Assembly (NCBI RefSeq): GCF_013387495.1
Contig: NZ_JABZEE010000010.1
Coordinates: 124,001-188,000 of the forward strand
DNA: 64,000 nucleotides
Reading direction: 5' to 3'
DNA from: Streptomyces sp. PKU-EA00015
GTDB lineage: Bacteria; Actinomycetota; Actinomycetes; Streptomycetales; Streptomycetaceae
The notes under the pieces were generated by a model, which saw nothing but the letters and a program-made list of their open reading frames with translations, searched no databases and was not told the DNA's origin. The position numbers and the translations under genes were made by a program. This document shows positions 40,234 through 48,882 of the stretch, in pieces. Each line of letters starts with the position of its first letter. The first letter of the stretch is position 1.

Positions 40234-41294
40234 GCGCGACCGCACCACCCGCCACACCCGGCAGGGCGCCGGAGGGAACCGACGAGCGGCTGCTGCGCAC
40301 CTCCCCGCTGCGCAGGCTGATGGGCCGCCCGGAGCTGGGCTCGGTCGTCGGCGCGGTGGCCGTCTTCGTCTTCTTCTCCGTCTTCGCCGACTCCTTCCTG
40401 AAGGCGTCCAGCTTCTCCACCGTCCTGTACGCCGCGTCGACGCTCGGCATCATGGCCGTGCCGGTCGCGCTGCTGATGATCGGCGGCGAGTTCGACCTGT
40501 CGGCCGGCGTCCTGGTCACCACCTCGGCACTCGTCTCCTCGATGTTCAGCTACCAGATGACCGCCAACGTCTGGGTCGGCGTGGGCGTCTCCCTGCTGGT
40601 CACGCTCGCCGTCGGGGCCTTCAACGGCTTCATGCTGACCCGGACGAAACTGCCGAGCTTCATCATCACGCTCGGTACGTTCCTGATGCTCACCGGTCTC
40701 AACCTGGGCTTCACCAAGCTGATCAGCGGCACCGTCTCGACGAAGACGATCGGTGACATGGAGGGCTTCGACTCGGCCAGGAAGCTGTTCGCCTCCGAGC
40801 TCACCCTCGGCGACGTGACGCTCAAGGTCACCATCCTGTGGTGGTTCGCCTTGGTCGCCGTCGCCACCTGGATCCTGCTGCGCACCCGCTTCGGCAACTG
40901 GATCTTCGCGGTGGGCGGCGGCGCCGACGCGGCCCGCGCGGTCGGCGTCCCGGTCGACCGGACCAGGATCGGGCTCTACATGGGGGTCGCCTTCGCCGCC
41001 TGGGTCTCGGGCCAGCACCTGCTGTTCTCGTTCGACGTGGTGCAGTCCGGCGAAGGCGTGGGCAACGAGCTGACGTACATCATCGCGGCCGTCATCGGCG
41101 GCTGTCTGATCACCGGGGGCTACGGCTCGGCGGTCGGCTCCGCGGTCGGCGCGTTCATCTTCGGCATGACGAGCAAGGGCATCGTCTACGCCGAGTGGAA
41201 CCCGGACTGGTTCAAGTTCTTCCTCGGAGCGATGCTCCTTCTCGCCACCCTGCTCAACGCATGGGTGCGCAAGCGTGCGGAGGCGACCTCATGA
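40230..41294 (+). CDS. sugar ABC transporter permease (RbsC-like)
   Basis: A 354-residue membrane protein with 8-10 helices. BPD_transp_2 family signatures are [60 protein letters not shown] and [20 protein letters not shown]. It forms the membrane channel for a simple sugar, inositol or similar polyol. ATG at 40230 overlaps the binding-protein stop; its own stop overlaps the ATPase start. The domain around residues 165-200 ([18 protein letters not shown]) is an extracellular loop. Confidence 0.94.
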   Translation: MSATAPPATPGRAPEGTDERLLRTSPLRRLMGRPELGSVVGAVAVFVFFSVFADSFLKASSFSTVLYAASTLGIMAVPVALLMIGGEFDLSAGVLVTTSALVSSMFSYQMTANVWVGVGVSLLVTLAVGAFNGFMLTRTKLPSFIITLGTFLMLTGLNLGFTKLISGTVSTKTIGDMEGFDSARKLFASELTLGDVTLKVTILWWFALVAVATWILLRTRFGNWIFAVGGGADAARAVGVPVDRTRIGLYMGVAFAAWVSGQHLLFSFDVVQSGEGVGNELTYIIAAVIGGCLITGGYGSAVGSAVGAFIFGMTSKGIVYAEWNPDWFKFFLGAMLLLATLLNAWVRKRAEATS

Positions 41295-42124
41295 GCGCAC
41301 TGGTGGAGCTCGACGGCATCAGCAAGTACTACGGCAACATCCGCGCCCTGGAAGGCGTCTCGCTCGAGGTCCACGCGGGGGAGATCACCTGCGTCCTCGG
41401 TGACAACGGCGCGGGCAAGTCCACCCTCATCAAGATCATCGCCGGGCTGCACCGGCACGACGCCGGCACCTTCTCGATCGAGGGCGGGACCACCACGCTG
41501 AACTCCCCGCGCGAGGCGCTGGACCGCGGTATCGCCACCGTCTACCAGGACCTGGCGGTCGTCCCGCTGATGCCGGTGTGGCGCAACTTCTTCCTCGGCT
41601 CCGAGCCGACGAAGGGCGCGGGCCTCTTCAAGCGCCTCGACGTGCGGACGATGCGCGAGACGACCCGGTCCGAGCTGCTGCGCATGGGCATCGACCTGCG
41701 GGACGTCGACCAGCCCATCGGCACGCTGTCCGGCGGCGAGCGCCAGTGCGTGGCGATCGCCCGCGCCGTCTACTTCGGCGCCAAGGTGCTGGTGCTGGAC
41801 GAGCCGACCGCCGCGCTCGGTGTGAAGCAGTCGGGTGTGGTGCTCAAGTACGTGGCCGCGGCACGCGATGCGGGCCTCGGCGTGGTGCTGATCACCCACA
41901 ACCCGCATCACGCCTATCTCGTCGGTGACCGTTTCGTTCTGCTCAAGCGCGGCGTCATGGCGGCGAGCCACAGCAAGGACTCGGTCACGCTCGACGAACT
42001 CACGCGCCAGATGGCCGGGGGCAGCGAGCTGGAGGACCTGCGCCACGAGCTGGAGCGCGCGCCCGCCCCGGCACACCTGGGCGGCCATGACGTCAAGGAG
42101 CCGCCCGCCGCCGACGGGCCGTGA
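41291..42124 (+). CDS. sugar ABC transporter ATP-binding protein
   Basis: A 277-residue single-domain ATPase. Walker A is [20 protein letters not shown], the Q-loop [20 protein letters not shown], the signature [17 protein letters not shown], Walker [13 protein letters not shown], and the switch His lies in [12 protein letters not shown]. Only one nucleotide-binding domain is present, unlike two-domain RbsA/XylG; FrcA-type systems use such single domains as dimers. The signature has ERQ where GQRQ/QRQ is usual, which is within family range. Translationally coupled to the permease. Confidence 0.94.
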   Translation: MSALVELDGISKYYGNIRALEGVSLEVHAGEITCVLGDNGAGKSTLIKIIAGLHRHDAGTFSIEGGTTTLNSPREALDRGIATVYQDLAVVPLMPVWRNFFLGSEPTKGAGLFKRLDVRTMRETTRSELLRMGIDLRDVDQPIGTLSGGERQCVAIARAVYFGAKVLVLDEPTAALGVKQSGVVLKYVAAARDAGLGVVLITHNPHHAYLVGDRFVLLKRGVMAASHSKDSVTLDELTRQMAGGSELEDLRHELERAPAPAHLGGHDVKEPPAADGP

Positions 42125-42230
42125 CCGGCAGACCCGCCGGGCAGGGCACTAGCATCGAGGGCGGCGGGCGCCGCCCGCCCCGGGGACCGGGCTCCGGGTC
42201 CGGACCGCCACGACGAACCGCAGGGACGAC

Positions 42231-43397
42231 TTGAGCACGTACCGCGACTTCACGCACCGAGGCGCCGCACGCGGCACCGTCCTCAAGACCGTCGGGCCGC
42301 GCGAGCGGCGCTCCCACCTCAGCGCGCCCCGGGTGCCCACCGTCGGCATCGACATCGGCGGCACCAAGGTGATGGCGGGGGTCGTCGACGCCGACGGCGT
42401 CATCCTGGAGAAGATCCGCACCGAGACCCCGGACAAGTCCAAGAGCCCCAAGGTGGTCGAGGACACGATCTGCGAGCTGGTCCTCGACCTCTCCGACCGC
42501 CACGACGTCCACGCGGTCGGCATCGGCGCCGCCGGCTGGGTCGACGCCGACCGCTCCAAGGTCCTGTTCGCGCCCCACCTGGCCTGGCGCAACGAGCCCC
42601 TGCGCGACGCGCTCTCCGCCCGCCTCGCCGTCCCCGTCCTCGTCGACAACGACGCCAACACGGCCGCCTGGGCCGAGTGGCGCTTCGGCGCCGGCCGCGG
42701 CGAGGACCACCTCGTCATGATCACCCTCGGCACCGGCATCGGCGGCGCCATCCTGGAGGACGGTCAGGTCAAGCGCGGCAAGTACGGGGTCGCCGGTGAG
42801 TTCGGCCACATGCAGGTCGTGCCCGGCGGCCACCGCTGCCCGTGCGGCAACCGCGGCTGCTGGGAGCAGTACAGCTCCGGGAACGCGCTGGTGCGCGAGG
42901 CCAGGGAACTCGCCGCGGCCGACTCCCCGGTGGCCTACAACATCATCGACCGGGTCGGCGGCAACGTCCGGGACATCACGGGGCCGCTGATCACCGAACT
43001 GGCCCGCGAGGGCGACGCCATGTGCGTCGAACTCTTCCAGGACATCGGCCAGTGGCTCGGTATCGGCATCGCCAACCTCGCCGCCGCCCTCGACCCCTCC
43101 TGCTTCGTGATCGGCGGCGGTGTCAGCGCCGCCGACGACCTGCTCATCGGCCCCGCGCGGGACGCCTTCCGCCGCCACCTCACGGGCCGCGGCTACCGGC
43201 CGGAGGCGCGCATCGTCAAGGCCCAGCTCGGACCCGAGGCGGGTATGGTCGGTGCGGCCGACCTGGCTCGCCTGGTCGCGCGCCGCTTCCGCCGGGCGAA
43301 CCGACGCCGGTTGGAGCGGCACGAACGATACGAGCGCTACGCGCAGGCCCTGCGCAGTCCGAGCTCCGTCCGTCCCACCCAGGAACCGCCGTCATGA
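42231..43397 (+). CDS. ROK-family sugar kinase (glucokinase-like)
   Basis: A 388-residue kinase from TTG at 42231. The N-terminal ~38 residues (STYRDFTHRGAARGTVL...) are conserved in Streptomyces orthologues in my memory, supporting this unusual start. ROK motifs: VGIDIGGTKVMAGVVDADG (phosphate loop), VLVDNDANTAAWAEW, LGTGIGGAILEDG, EFGHMQVVPGG, then a zinc-binding CPCGNRGCWEQYSSG. It phosphorylates the incoming sugar in the cytoplasm by family analogy. The 106-base gap from the ATPase, with no terminator, suggests the same operon. It is not the main GlkA, which has a different neighbourhood. Confidence 0.92.
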   Translation: MSTYRDFTHRGAARGTVLKTVGPRERRSHLSAPRVPTVGIDIGGTKVMAGVVDADGVILEKIRTETPDKSKSPKVVEDTICELVLDLSDRHDVHAVGIGAAGWVDADRSKVLFAPHLAWRNEPLRDALSARLAVPVLVDNDANTAAWAEWRFGAGRGEDHLVMITLGTGIGGAILEDGQVKRGKYGVAGEFGHMQVVPGGHRCPCGNRGCWEQYSSGNALVREARELAAADSPVAYNIIDRVGGNVRDITGPLITELAREGDAMCVELFQDIGQWLGIGIANLAAALDPSCFVIGGGVSAADDLLIGPARDAFRRHLTGRGYRPEARIVKAQLGPEAGMVGAADLARLVARRFRRANRRRLERHERYERYAQALRSPSSVRPTQEPPS

Positions 43398-43963
43398 CCT
43401 CCACGCTGACCCGACAGTCCATCCCGCCGGCCCCCGAGGGCAGGCGGCACATGCTGGTGCGCCGCTGGCTGACGGCGATCACCATCGTGCTGCTCGTCGG
43501 CATCCCGGCCGGCTACCTCGTGATCTCCGCCGAGCAGAGCCGCGCCAGCGGCCGGGACAAGGAGGCCGAGTCCTCGGCCACCGGCCTGCGCGACAAGTGG
43601 CCCTCGCTGATGAAGCGCCGCATCTTCGAGGTGCCGATCCCGGAGCGCTCCTGGCGCGTCGGCTACTACGAGACCAGCAACTGGAAGACCAGCCGGCTGT
43701 ACGTGCAGTTCCGCACGACCCCCGGCGGGCTGGACACGTTCCTGAAGGGCGTCGGCACCAGCCGGGACGCCCTCAGGGACGGCAAGGTGACCATCAGCGA
43801 CCGCGACAGCGCGGTCGCCGGCTGGAACTTCCGCCTGAAGGGCCGCGCCTGGGCGGGCACCACGCACCCCAACAAGGACCCGCGCCCCACCCAGGACATC
43901 ACCGTCGACCTCACGGAACCGGCCAAGCCCTGGGTGTACGTCGTGTCCACCGCGACTCCGTAG
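43394..43963 (+). CDS. membrane-anchored hypothetical protein of the sugar operon
   Basis: A 189-residue protein whose ATG overlaps the kinase stop (ATGA). One N-terminal membrane helix (~residues 24-45, WLTAITIVLLVGIPAGYLVI) leads to an extracellular domain rich in Trp/Tyr (RSWRVGYYETSNWKTSRLYV, FRTTPGGLDTFLKGVG, WVYVVSTATP). No enzyme motif is seen. Coupling to a sugar kinase suggests a role in the same regulon, perhaps outside the cell; this is inference from position. A strong hairpin follows. Confidence 0.8.
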   Translation: MTSTLTRQSIPPAPEGRRHMLVRRWLTAITIVLLVGIPAGYLVISAEQSRASGRDKEAESSATGLRDKWPSLMKRRIFEVPIPERSWRVGYYETSNWKTSRLYVQFRTTPGGLDTFLKGVGTSRDALRDGKVTISDRDSAVAGWNFRLKGRAWAGTTHPNKDPRPTQDITVDLTEPAKPWVYVVSTATP

Positions 43964-43972
43964 GGGATCCAC

Positions 43973-43995
43973 CGGCGCCCGCCCGGCGGGCGCCG
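43973..43995 (+). terminator. terminator of the sugar operon
   Basis: CGGCGCCCGCC (43973-43983) pairs perfectly with GGCGGGCGCCG (43985-43995) around one base, ten bases after the last stop of the operon. Confidence 0.75.
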
Positions 43996-44110
43996 ATCCC
44001 CACCGGGATTCCACACGGTGTTCACATCACGGGCCCGCGATGGCCGTAAGTGGCCGTTCAGTACGACCCCCTGACCGGATCGGGTCGTTCCACTCATTAC
44101 CGTGGGGCGC

Positions 44111-45394
44111 GTGAGTGAGACGCAGACGCCCCCGAAGACCCTGCAGTACCGGATCGACGGTCCCGACGACGCCCCCGTGCTCATCCTCGGCCCCTCGCTG
44201 GGCACCACCTGGCACATGTGGGACCGCCAGATCGGTGAGCTGTCCGCGCGGTGGCGGGTGATCCGGTTCGACCTGCCCGGGCACGGCGGCGCTCCCGCGC
44301 ACCCCGCCGACTCCGTCGGCGAGCTCGCCGAGCGGCTGCTGGCCACCCTCGACCTGCTCGGCGTGCAACGCTTCGGCTACGCCGGCTGCTCCATCGGCGG
44401 CGCGGTCGGCATCGAACTCGCCCTGCGCCACCCGCACCGACTGGCGTCCCTGGCGCTGGTCGCCGCCTCGCCCCGGTTCGGCACCGCCGACGAGTTCCGC
44501 CAGCGCGGTGTGGTCGTGCGCACCAACGGTCTCGACCCGATGGCCCGCAGCGCACCCGAGCGCTGGTTCACCGGCGGATTCGCCGCCGCCCAGCCCGCCA
44601 TCGTCGAGTGGGCGGTCCAGATGGTCCGCACCACCGACCCCGGCTGCTACATCGCCGCCTGCGAGGCCCTGGCCGCCTTCGACGTGCGCTCCGAACTGTC
44701 CCGGGTCGGTGTGCCCACCCTCGTCCTGGTCGGCTCCGAGGACCAGGTCACCGGCCCCGCCGAGGCCCGCACCCTGGTCGCCGGCATACCGGATGCCCGG
44801 CTCGCCCTGGTGCCCGGCGCCTCCCACCTGGCGCCCGTCGAGCAGCCCGCCGCCGTGACCGACCTGCTGGCCCACCACTTCGACACCGCCTGGAACGACA
44901 CCCTGGCGTCGATCCCGGTCCCGCAGGCGCCCGCCACCTCGGCGCCCGTCTCGCCCGTCGCCGAGATCGCGCCGGCCGCGCCCGAGCAGCCCGCGGCGGT
45001 GCATTACGGCAGGCCCGACCCGTACGACGCGGGGATGAAGATCCGCCGGGAGGTGCTCGGCGATGCGCACGTGGACCGGGCGACGGCCGCCGCCGACGAC
45101 TTCACCGGAGACTTCCAGGAGCTGATCACCCGCTACGCCTGGGGCGAGGTGTGGTCCCGTGAGGGCCTCGACCGACGCACCCGCAGCTGCGTCACGCTCA
45201 CCGCCCTGGTCGCCGGGGGCCACCTCGACGAGCTCGCCTTCCACACGCGCGCGGCGCTGCGCAACGGGCTGACACCCGCGGAGATCAGGGAGGTCCTCAT
45301 CCACGCCGCGGTCTACTGCGGCGTGCCGGCGGCCAATTCGGCGTTCAAGGTCGCCCAGGCGGTGATCCAGGAGGAGACGAAGCCCCGCGCATAG
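44111..45394 (+). CDS. pcaL: fused 3-oxoadipate enol-lactonase / 4-carboxymuconolactone decarboxylase
   Basis: A 427-residue fusion from GTG at 44111 (a GTG at 44102 is also possible). Residues ~1-265 are an alpha/beta hydrolase: LILGPSLGTTWHMWDRQIGE, nucleophile Ser in YAGCSIGGAVG, ASPRFGTADEFRQR, and a late His in PGASHLAPVEQP. A Pro/Ala linker covers ~265-295. Residues ~300-425 are a CMD domain: RREVLGDAHVDRATAAADDF, CVTLTALVAGGHLDELAFHT and VLIHAAVYCGVPAANSAF. PcaL fusions catalyse consecutive steps of the protocatechuate branch of the beta-ketoadipate pathway. None of the other pca genes is nearby, so this is an orphan copy. Confidence 0.9.
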   Translation: MSETQTPPKTLQYRIDGPDDAPVLILGPSLGTTWHMWDRQIGELSARWRVIRFDLPGHGGAPAHPADSVGELAERLLATLDLLGVQRFGYAGCSIGGAVGIELALRHPHRLASLALVAASPRFGTADEFRQRGVVVRTNGLDPMARSAPERWFTGGFAAAQPAIVEWAVQMVRTTDPGCYIAACEALAAFDVRSELSRVGVPTLVLVGSEDQVTGPAEARTLVAGIPDARLALVPGASHLAPVEQPAAVTDLLAHHFDTAWNDTLASIPVPQAPATSAPVSPVAEIAPAAPEQPAAVHYGRPDPYDAGMKIRREVLGDAHVDRATAAADDFTGDFQELITRYAWGEVWSREGLDRRTRSCVTLTALVAGGHLDELAFHTRAALRNGLTPAEIREVLIHAAVYCGVPAANSAFKVAQAVIQEETKPRA

Positions 45395-45407
45395 CAGGAT
45401 GTGGCGC

Positions 45408-46040
45408 ATGAGGATCGTCAAGAAGACTCATTCCTGCGTCCGGCTGGAGAAGGACGGGCGCACGCTCGTCATCGACCCCGGCGGCTTCAGCGAACAGGAC
45501 GCGGCGGTGGGCGCCGACGCCGTCCTGGTCACGCACGAGCACCCCGACCACTTCGACGAGGGACGGCTGCGGGCCGCACTGGAGGCGAACCCGGCCGCCG
45601 GGATCTGGACCCTGCGCAGCGTCGCGGAGCAGATCTCGGCGGCGTTCCCCGGCCGGGTCCACACCGTCGGCCACGGCGACACCTTCACCGCCGCCGGATT
45701 CGACGTCGAGGTCCACGGCGAACTGCACGCCGTCATCCACCCGGACATCCCGCGGATCACGAACGTCGGCTACCTCGTGGACGGTTCGCTCTTCCACCCC
45801 GGTGACGCGCTGACCGTCCCGGACCGGCCGGTCGACACCCTGATGCTGCCGGTGCACGCGCCGTGGAACAAGATCTCCGAGGTCATCGACTACGTGCGCG
45901 AGGTGCGGCCCCGGCGGGCCATCGACGTCCACGACGCGTATCTCGCCGACATCGCCCGGCCGATCTACGACCGGCAGATCGCCGGACTCGGCGGCGCCGA
46001 GCACGGGCGTATGGTGCCGGGGGAGTCCCGGGACGTCTGA
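45408..46040 (+). CDS. MBL-fold metal-dependent hydrolase (UlaG-like)
   Basis: A 210-residue protein from ATG at 45408 with GCAGGAT 8 bases upstream; an ATG three codons earlier lacks a site. Metallo-beta-lactamase motifs: LVTHEHPDHFDEGRL (HxHxDH), a TVGHGDTF segment, the VIHP metal-site region, LFHPGDALTVP, and VHDAYL at the C-terminus. It starts with MRIVKKTHSCVRLEKDGRTL and VIDPGG, typical of the UlaG-like L-ascorbate-lactonase group, whose substrates are varied. It follows pcaL by 13 bases and may be cotranscribed. Confidence 0.88.
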   Translation: MRIVKKTHSCVRLEKDGRTLVIDPGGFSEQDAAVGADAVLVTHEHPDHFDEGRLRAALEANPAAGIWTLRSVAEQISAAFPGRVHTVGHGDTFTAAGFDVEVHGELHAVIHPDIPRITNVGYLVDGSLFHPGDALTVPDRPVDTLMLPVHAPWNKISEVIDYVREVRPRRAIDVHDAYLADIARPIYDRQIAGLGGAEHGRMVPGESRDV

Positions 46041-46093
46041 CGGCGTGCCCTGGGCGGTCTGTGCCTGTCACACCCCGCCGTTAGGCTTGCCGC

Positions 46094-46873
46094 ATGCGTA
46101 TCGCCACGTGGAACGTCAACTCGATCACCGCCCGGCTGCCGCGGCTGCTGGCCTGGCTGGAGAGCAGCGGCACCGACGTGCTGTGCGTCCAGGAGACCAA
46201 GTGCACCGAGGAGCAGTTCCCCGCCGAGGCCCTGCGCGAGCTCGGCTACGAGTCCGCGGTGAATGCCACGGGCCGGTGGAACGGCGTGGCGGTGGTCTCG
46301 CGGGTCGGCCTCGACGACGTGGTCAGGGGCCTGCCCGGCGCCCCCGACTACGAGGGCGTGCAGGAGCCCCGGGCGATCTCGGCGACCTGCGGCCCGGTCC
46401 GCGTCTGGTCGGTCTACGTGCCGAACGGCCGCGAGGTCGCCCACGACCACTACGGCTACAAGCTGCGCTGGCTGGAGGCGCTGTCGGTGGCGGTGACGGA
46501 GGACGGGGCGGGTGAGCGCCCGTTCGCGGTCCTCGGCGACTTCAACATCGCCCCCACCGACGACGACGTGTGGGACGTGGCCGCGTTCGAGGGCCTGACC
46601 CATGTGACCGCTCCCGAGCGCGACGCGCTGGAGGCGCTGCGCAAGCGAGGCCTCTCGGACGTCGTTCCCCGCCCCCTGAAGTACGAGCACCCCTTCACGT
46701 ACTGGGACTACCGCCAGCTGTGCTTCCCCAAGAACCGCGGCATGCGCATCGATCTCGTCTACGGGAACGGGCCGTTCGGCAAGGCGGTCAAGGACAGTTA
46801 CGTCGACCGTGAGGAGCGCAAGGGCAAGGGTGCGTCGGACCACGCACCGGTTGTTGTCGATCTCGACATCTAG
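46094..46873 (+). CDS. xthA: exodeoxyribonuclease III
   Basis: A 259-residue AP endonuclease/3'-exonuclease of the XthA family. Catalytic motifs are all present: MRIATWNVNSI, VQETKCTEEQFP (metal-binding Glu), GRWNGVAVVSR, YVPNGREVAHDHYGYKLRW, LGDFNIAPTDDDVWD (Asp/Asn), RIDLVYG and the terminal SDHAPVVVDL (Asp-His). It repairs abasic sites and blocked 3' ends. ATG at 46094 gives the usual length; 53 bases separate it from the MBL gene. Confidence 0.96.
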   Translation: MRIATWNVNSITARLPRLLAWLESSGTDVLCVQETKCTEEQFPAEALRELGYESAVNATGRWNGVAVVSRVGLDDVVRGLPGAPDYEGVQEPRAISATCGPVRVWSVYVPNGREVAHDHYGYKLRWLEALSVAVTEDGAGERPFAVLGDFNIAPTDDDVWDVAAFEGLTHVTAPERDALEALRKRGLSDVVPRPLKYEHPFTYWDYRQLCFPKNRGMRIDLVYGNGPFGKAVKDSYVDREERKGKGASDHAPVVVDLDI

Positions 46874-46931
46874 CGTTTGCCGACGCGCGCCCTGTGGTGC
46901 GTCCGGCCGGGGGGATGCGAGGCTGAGCGGT

Positions 46932-47384
46932 ATGAACATCCCTTTCTTGGACAACTGGCTCAGGCGCCATGACGACGATCGGGAGCACGGGGGAGGGGCC
47001 GCCGCGAAGGAGGCCGACCCCGAGCGCGCGGCGGCGATCACCGAGCTGCTGTCCGAGTGTGAGCTGCTGCGCGTCCGAGCGGGGCAGGCCGGGCTGGAAC
47101 TGGACGATTCTCCAGCCTCGTTGACGGCGCTCGACCAGCTGCCCCCGCGCTGGCGGGACGACCCGGAGGAGCTGCCCTGGCTGGGGAACGACGCGGGCCT
47201 GTACCTGGGCACCGTCATCGTGCGGACGGTCCCCGGCGCCTCCTGGCACGTCTGGCCGGGCGGGCACCCCGTGGTGCGGCTGGCATCGGGCCGCGAGGTG
47301 AGCGTCGTGGAGGCGGGTCTCGAGTGGGCGGTCAACGGAGCGCCCGAGCTCTCCCAGGTCTACGCGGAGGCCGCCGAGGCCTGA
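46932..47384 (+). CDS. DUF6278 family protein
   Basis: A 150-residue soluble acidic protein. The N-terminus MNIPFLDNWLRRHDDDREHG is followed by a helical segment (AITELLSECELLRVRAGQAGL) and a beta-rich C-terminus (DDPEELPWLGNDAGLYLGTV, SWHVWPGGHPVVRLASGREV). DUF6278 is a Streptomyces family usually found downstream of xthA, as here; its function is unknown. ATG at 46932. Confidence 0.85.
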   Translation: MNIPFLDNWLRRHDDDREHGGGAAAKEADPERAAAITELLSECELLRVRAGQAGLELDDSPASLTALDQLPPRWRDDPEELPWLGNDAGLYLGTVIVRTVPGASWHVWPGGHPVVRLASGREVSVVEAGLEWAVNGAPELSQVYAEAAEA

Positions 47385-48032
47385 CCGGGCGCGGAGGCCG
47401 ACGCGTCGGACCCCAGGGGCCTCTCATGCGCTTCCCGCGCGCTGGCGGCTGCCCCGGAGTGCTCCCCCTGCCCGGAGGAATTCTCGATTTATACGGCTTA
47501 TGTCGTGTTTATGCGTGTCGGGTGTGAAGGGCCTCACCGGGCTGGATAGTTTGCGCTGACCGCGACACGGCGAAAAGGGGCAGGGCAGCGTATGGCCGTC
47601 GATCCGTTGATCGAGCTGACGTCAACACCTACTTCTCATTGCGCTCGAGGCGGCGCCCGCCGCCGTAGTTCGTCCCCGTAGACGAGGGTGACACAGGCCG
47701 CGCCAGCAGCGCCGGCCGAACCACGAACGCTGTTGTCCGGGGTCCTTCGCGCACGCCGGTGCGGGGGTGAGAGGGCAGCAGCTCTTGGGGCACCACCCCG
47801 CCCTGCCGTGCGCAGGGCCCGGCGGCAGCCGGTGATCACTCCCTCGCAGCCGGACCGACGGGCAGGACGGGTCGGTGGGCGAACAGGAGAAGGTCAGCTG
47901 CGCGCCGGTCGGGTTGTGCCACCAGCTTGCCGAGGCCGAGCGGGTCCCACGTCGTCACCGGTACACGACGAGGGCGCCGCTCGCCTCCGACCCCGACGTA
48001 CCCCCGGCCCCCCGGACTGCTCTGACCTCCGG
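47385..48032. other. 648-base region with AT-rich patch and a possible ABC-ATPase remnant
   Basis: No intact gene. An AT-rich patch at about 47480-47520 (TTTATACGGCTTATG) is unusual for this DNA and could be a promoter. Near 47592-47640 ATGGCCGTCGATCCGTTGAT begins MAVDPLIEL and then, after a one-base shift, DVNTYFSL, recalling the start of an amino-acid ABC ATPase; nothing beyond it survives. The right half is ordinary GC-rich DNA preceding the stop of a minus-strand gene. Confidence 0.4.
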
Positions 48033-48776
48033 TCAGCTCACCGCGCCGTCCGAGGTACTCGGCGCGGGGAGGGCGCTGAGGGCGGCCCTCGTCACGTCGG
48101 CGACGACCTCGACCACATCCGGCCCGTACGCCTGCGAGTTGACCACCTTCAGCAGCAGGCAGAAGGAGTTCCGGCCGTGCTTGCGGTAGAGCTTCCCGTG
48201 GTGGCGGGCCAGGTAGCGGGTGGCGGCCTGGTTGGTGATGGCGCGCTGACCGCAGAACAGGAACACCGGGCGGCTTGCCTCACCGGCCGTCAGGCGGGCG
48301 AGGAGCACGTACTCGCACGTGCCCGGGTCCACGCGGTAGCGCTCGGAGCCGAGCACGAACAAGCCCCGGTCCTCGACGGGCTCCGCGTCCGTGTTGACGG
48401 ACAGCCCCGGCAGCAGGGTCCGCAGATGCGCCTCCATGCGCCGATTCGAGCCCGGACCCCCAACGCAGAATTCCGTACGCTCGCCGAAGCCCTGCTGCGT
48501 CGCGTCGTGCTGGACGATGCGCGCGTTTGCGCCGCAGTCCTTGATGAGCGCGGACAGTTCGAGAAGCGCGAAGACGTCGAAGCGGTGGACGGCACCGTCG
48601 CCGCCGGCCTCGCGGTTGACGACGAGCAGGCACTCCGAGTTGCCCGGCAGCCCGAAGAACGCCTGCTTGCGCCGGAGCCTGCGGCGCCAGAGGTAGGTGC
48701 GGGCTATCCAGCCGATCGAGGCGCTGATCCCGGCGGCCACCACACCGAGCACGATGTTGCGTACGTCGTCCGTCAT
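48033..48776 (-). CDS. membrane-anchored protein of unknown function, Rossmann-like soluble domain
   Basis: A 247-residue protein. One N-terminal helix (~residues 5-24, VRNIVLGVVAAGISASIGWI) followed by a positive RRRLRRK stretch places the remaining 215 residues in the cytoplasm. That domain alternates strands and helices (CLLVVNREAGG, VFALLELSALIKDCGANARI, TEFCVGGPGSNRRMEAHLRT, EYVLLARLTAG, PVFLFCGQRAITNQAATRYL, NSFCLLLKVV). The GGPGSN turn and a second FCGQ turn resemble nucleotide or nucleoside-derivative binding folds (SLOG-like), but no family is firmly recognised. It is divergent from gamma-glutamyltransferase. Confidence 0.7.
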   Translation of the reverse strand: MTDDVRNIVLGVVAAGISASIGWIARTYLWRRRLRRKQAFFGLPGNSECLLVVNREAGGDGAVHRFDVFALLELSALIKDCGANARIVQHDATQQGFGERTEFCVGGPGSNRRMEAHLRTLLPGLSVNTDAEPVEDRGLFVLGSERYRVDPGTCEYVLLARLTAGEASRPVFLFCGQRAITNQAATRYLARHHGKLYRKHGRNSFCLLLKVVNSQAYGPDVVEVVADVTRAALSALPAPSTSDGAVS

Positions 48777-48882
48777 GGGCGCGCATGCTAGCGGTGTCAG
48801 CCGAACGGCGTACCGGGCGGTCCTGACGGGGCGGCCGCGACAGGGTTAGGCTGCGCGGACTTTGGCCCTCGGGGAGGTACGC

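Noticed and set aside
47480..47520. AT-rich patch as a tRNA gene or attachment site
   Set aside because: No cloverleaf can be drawn and there is no matching direct repeat elsewhere in the window; a promoter is the simpler reading.
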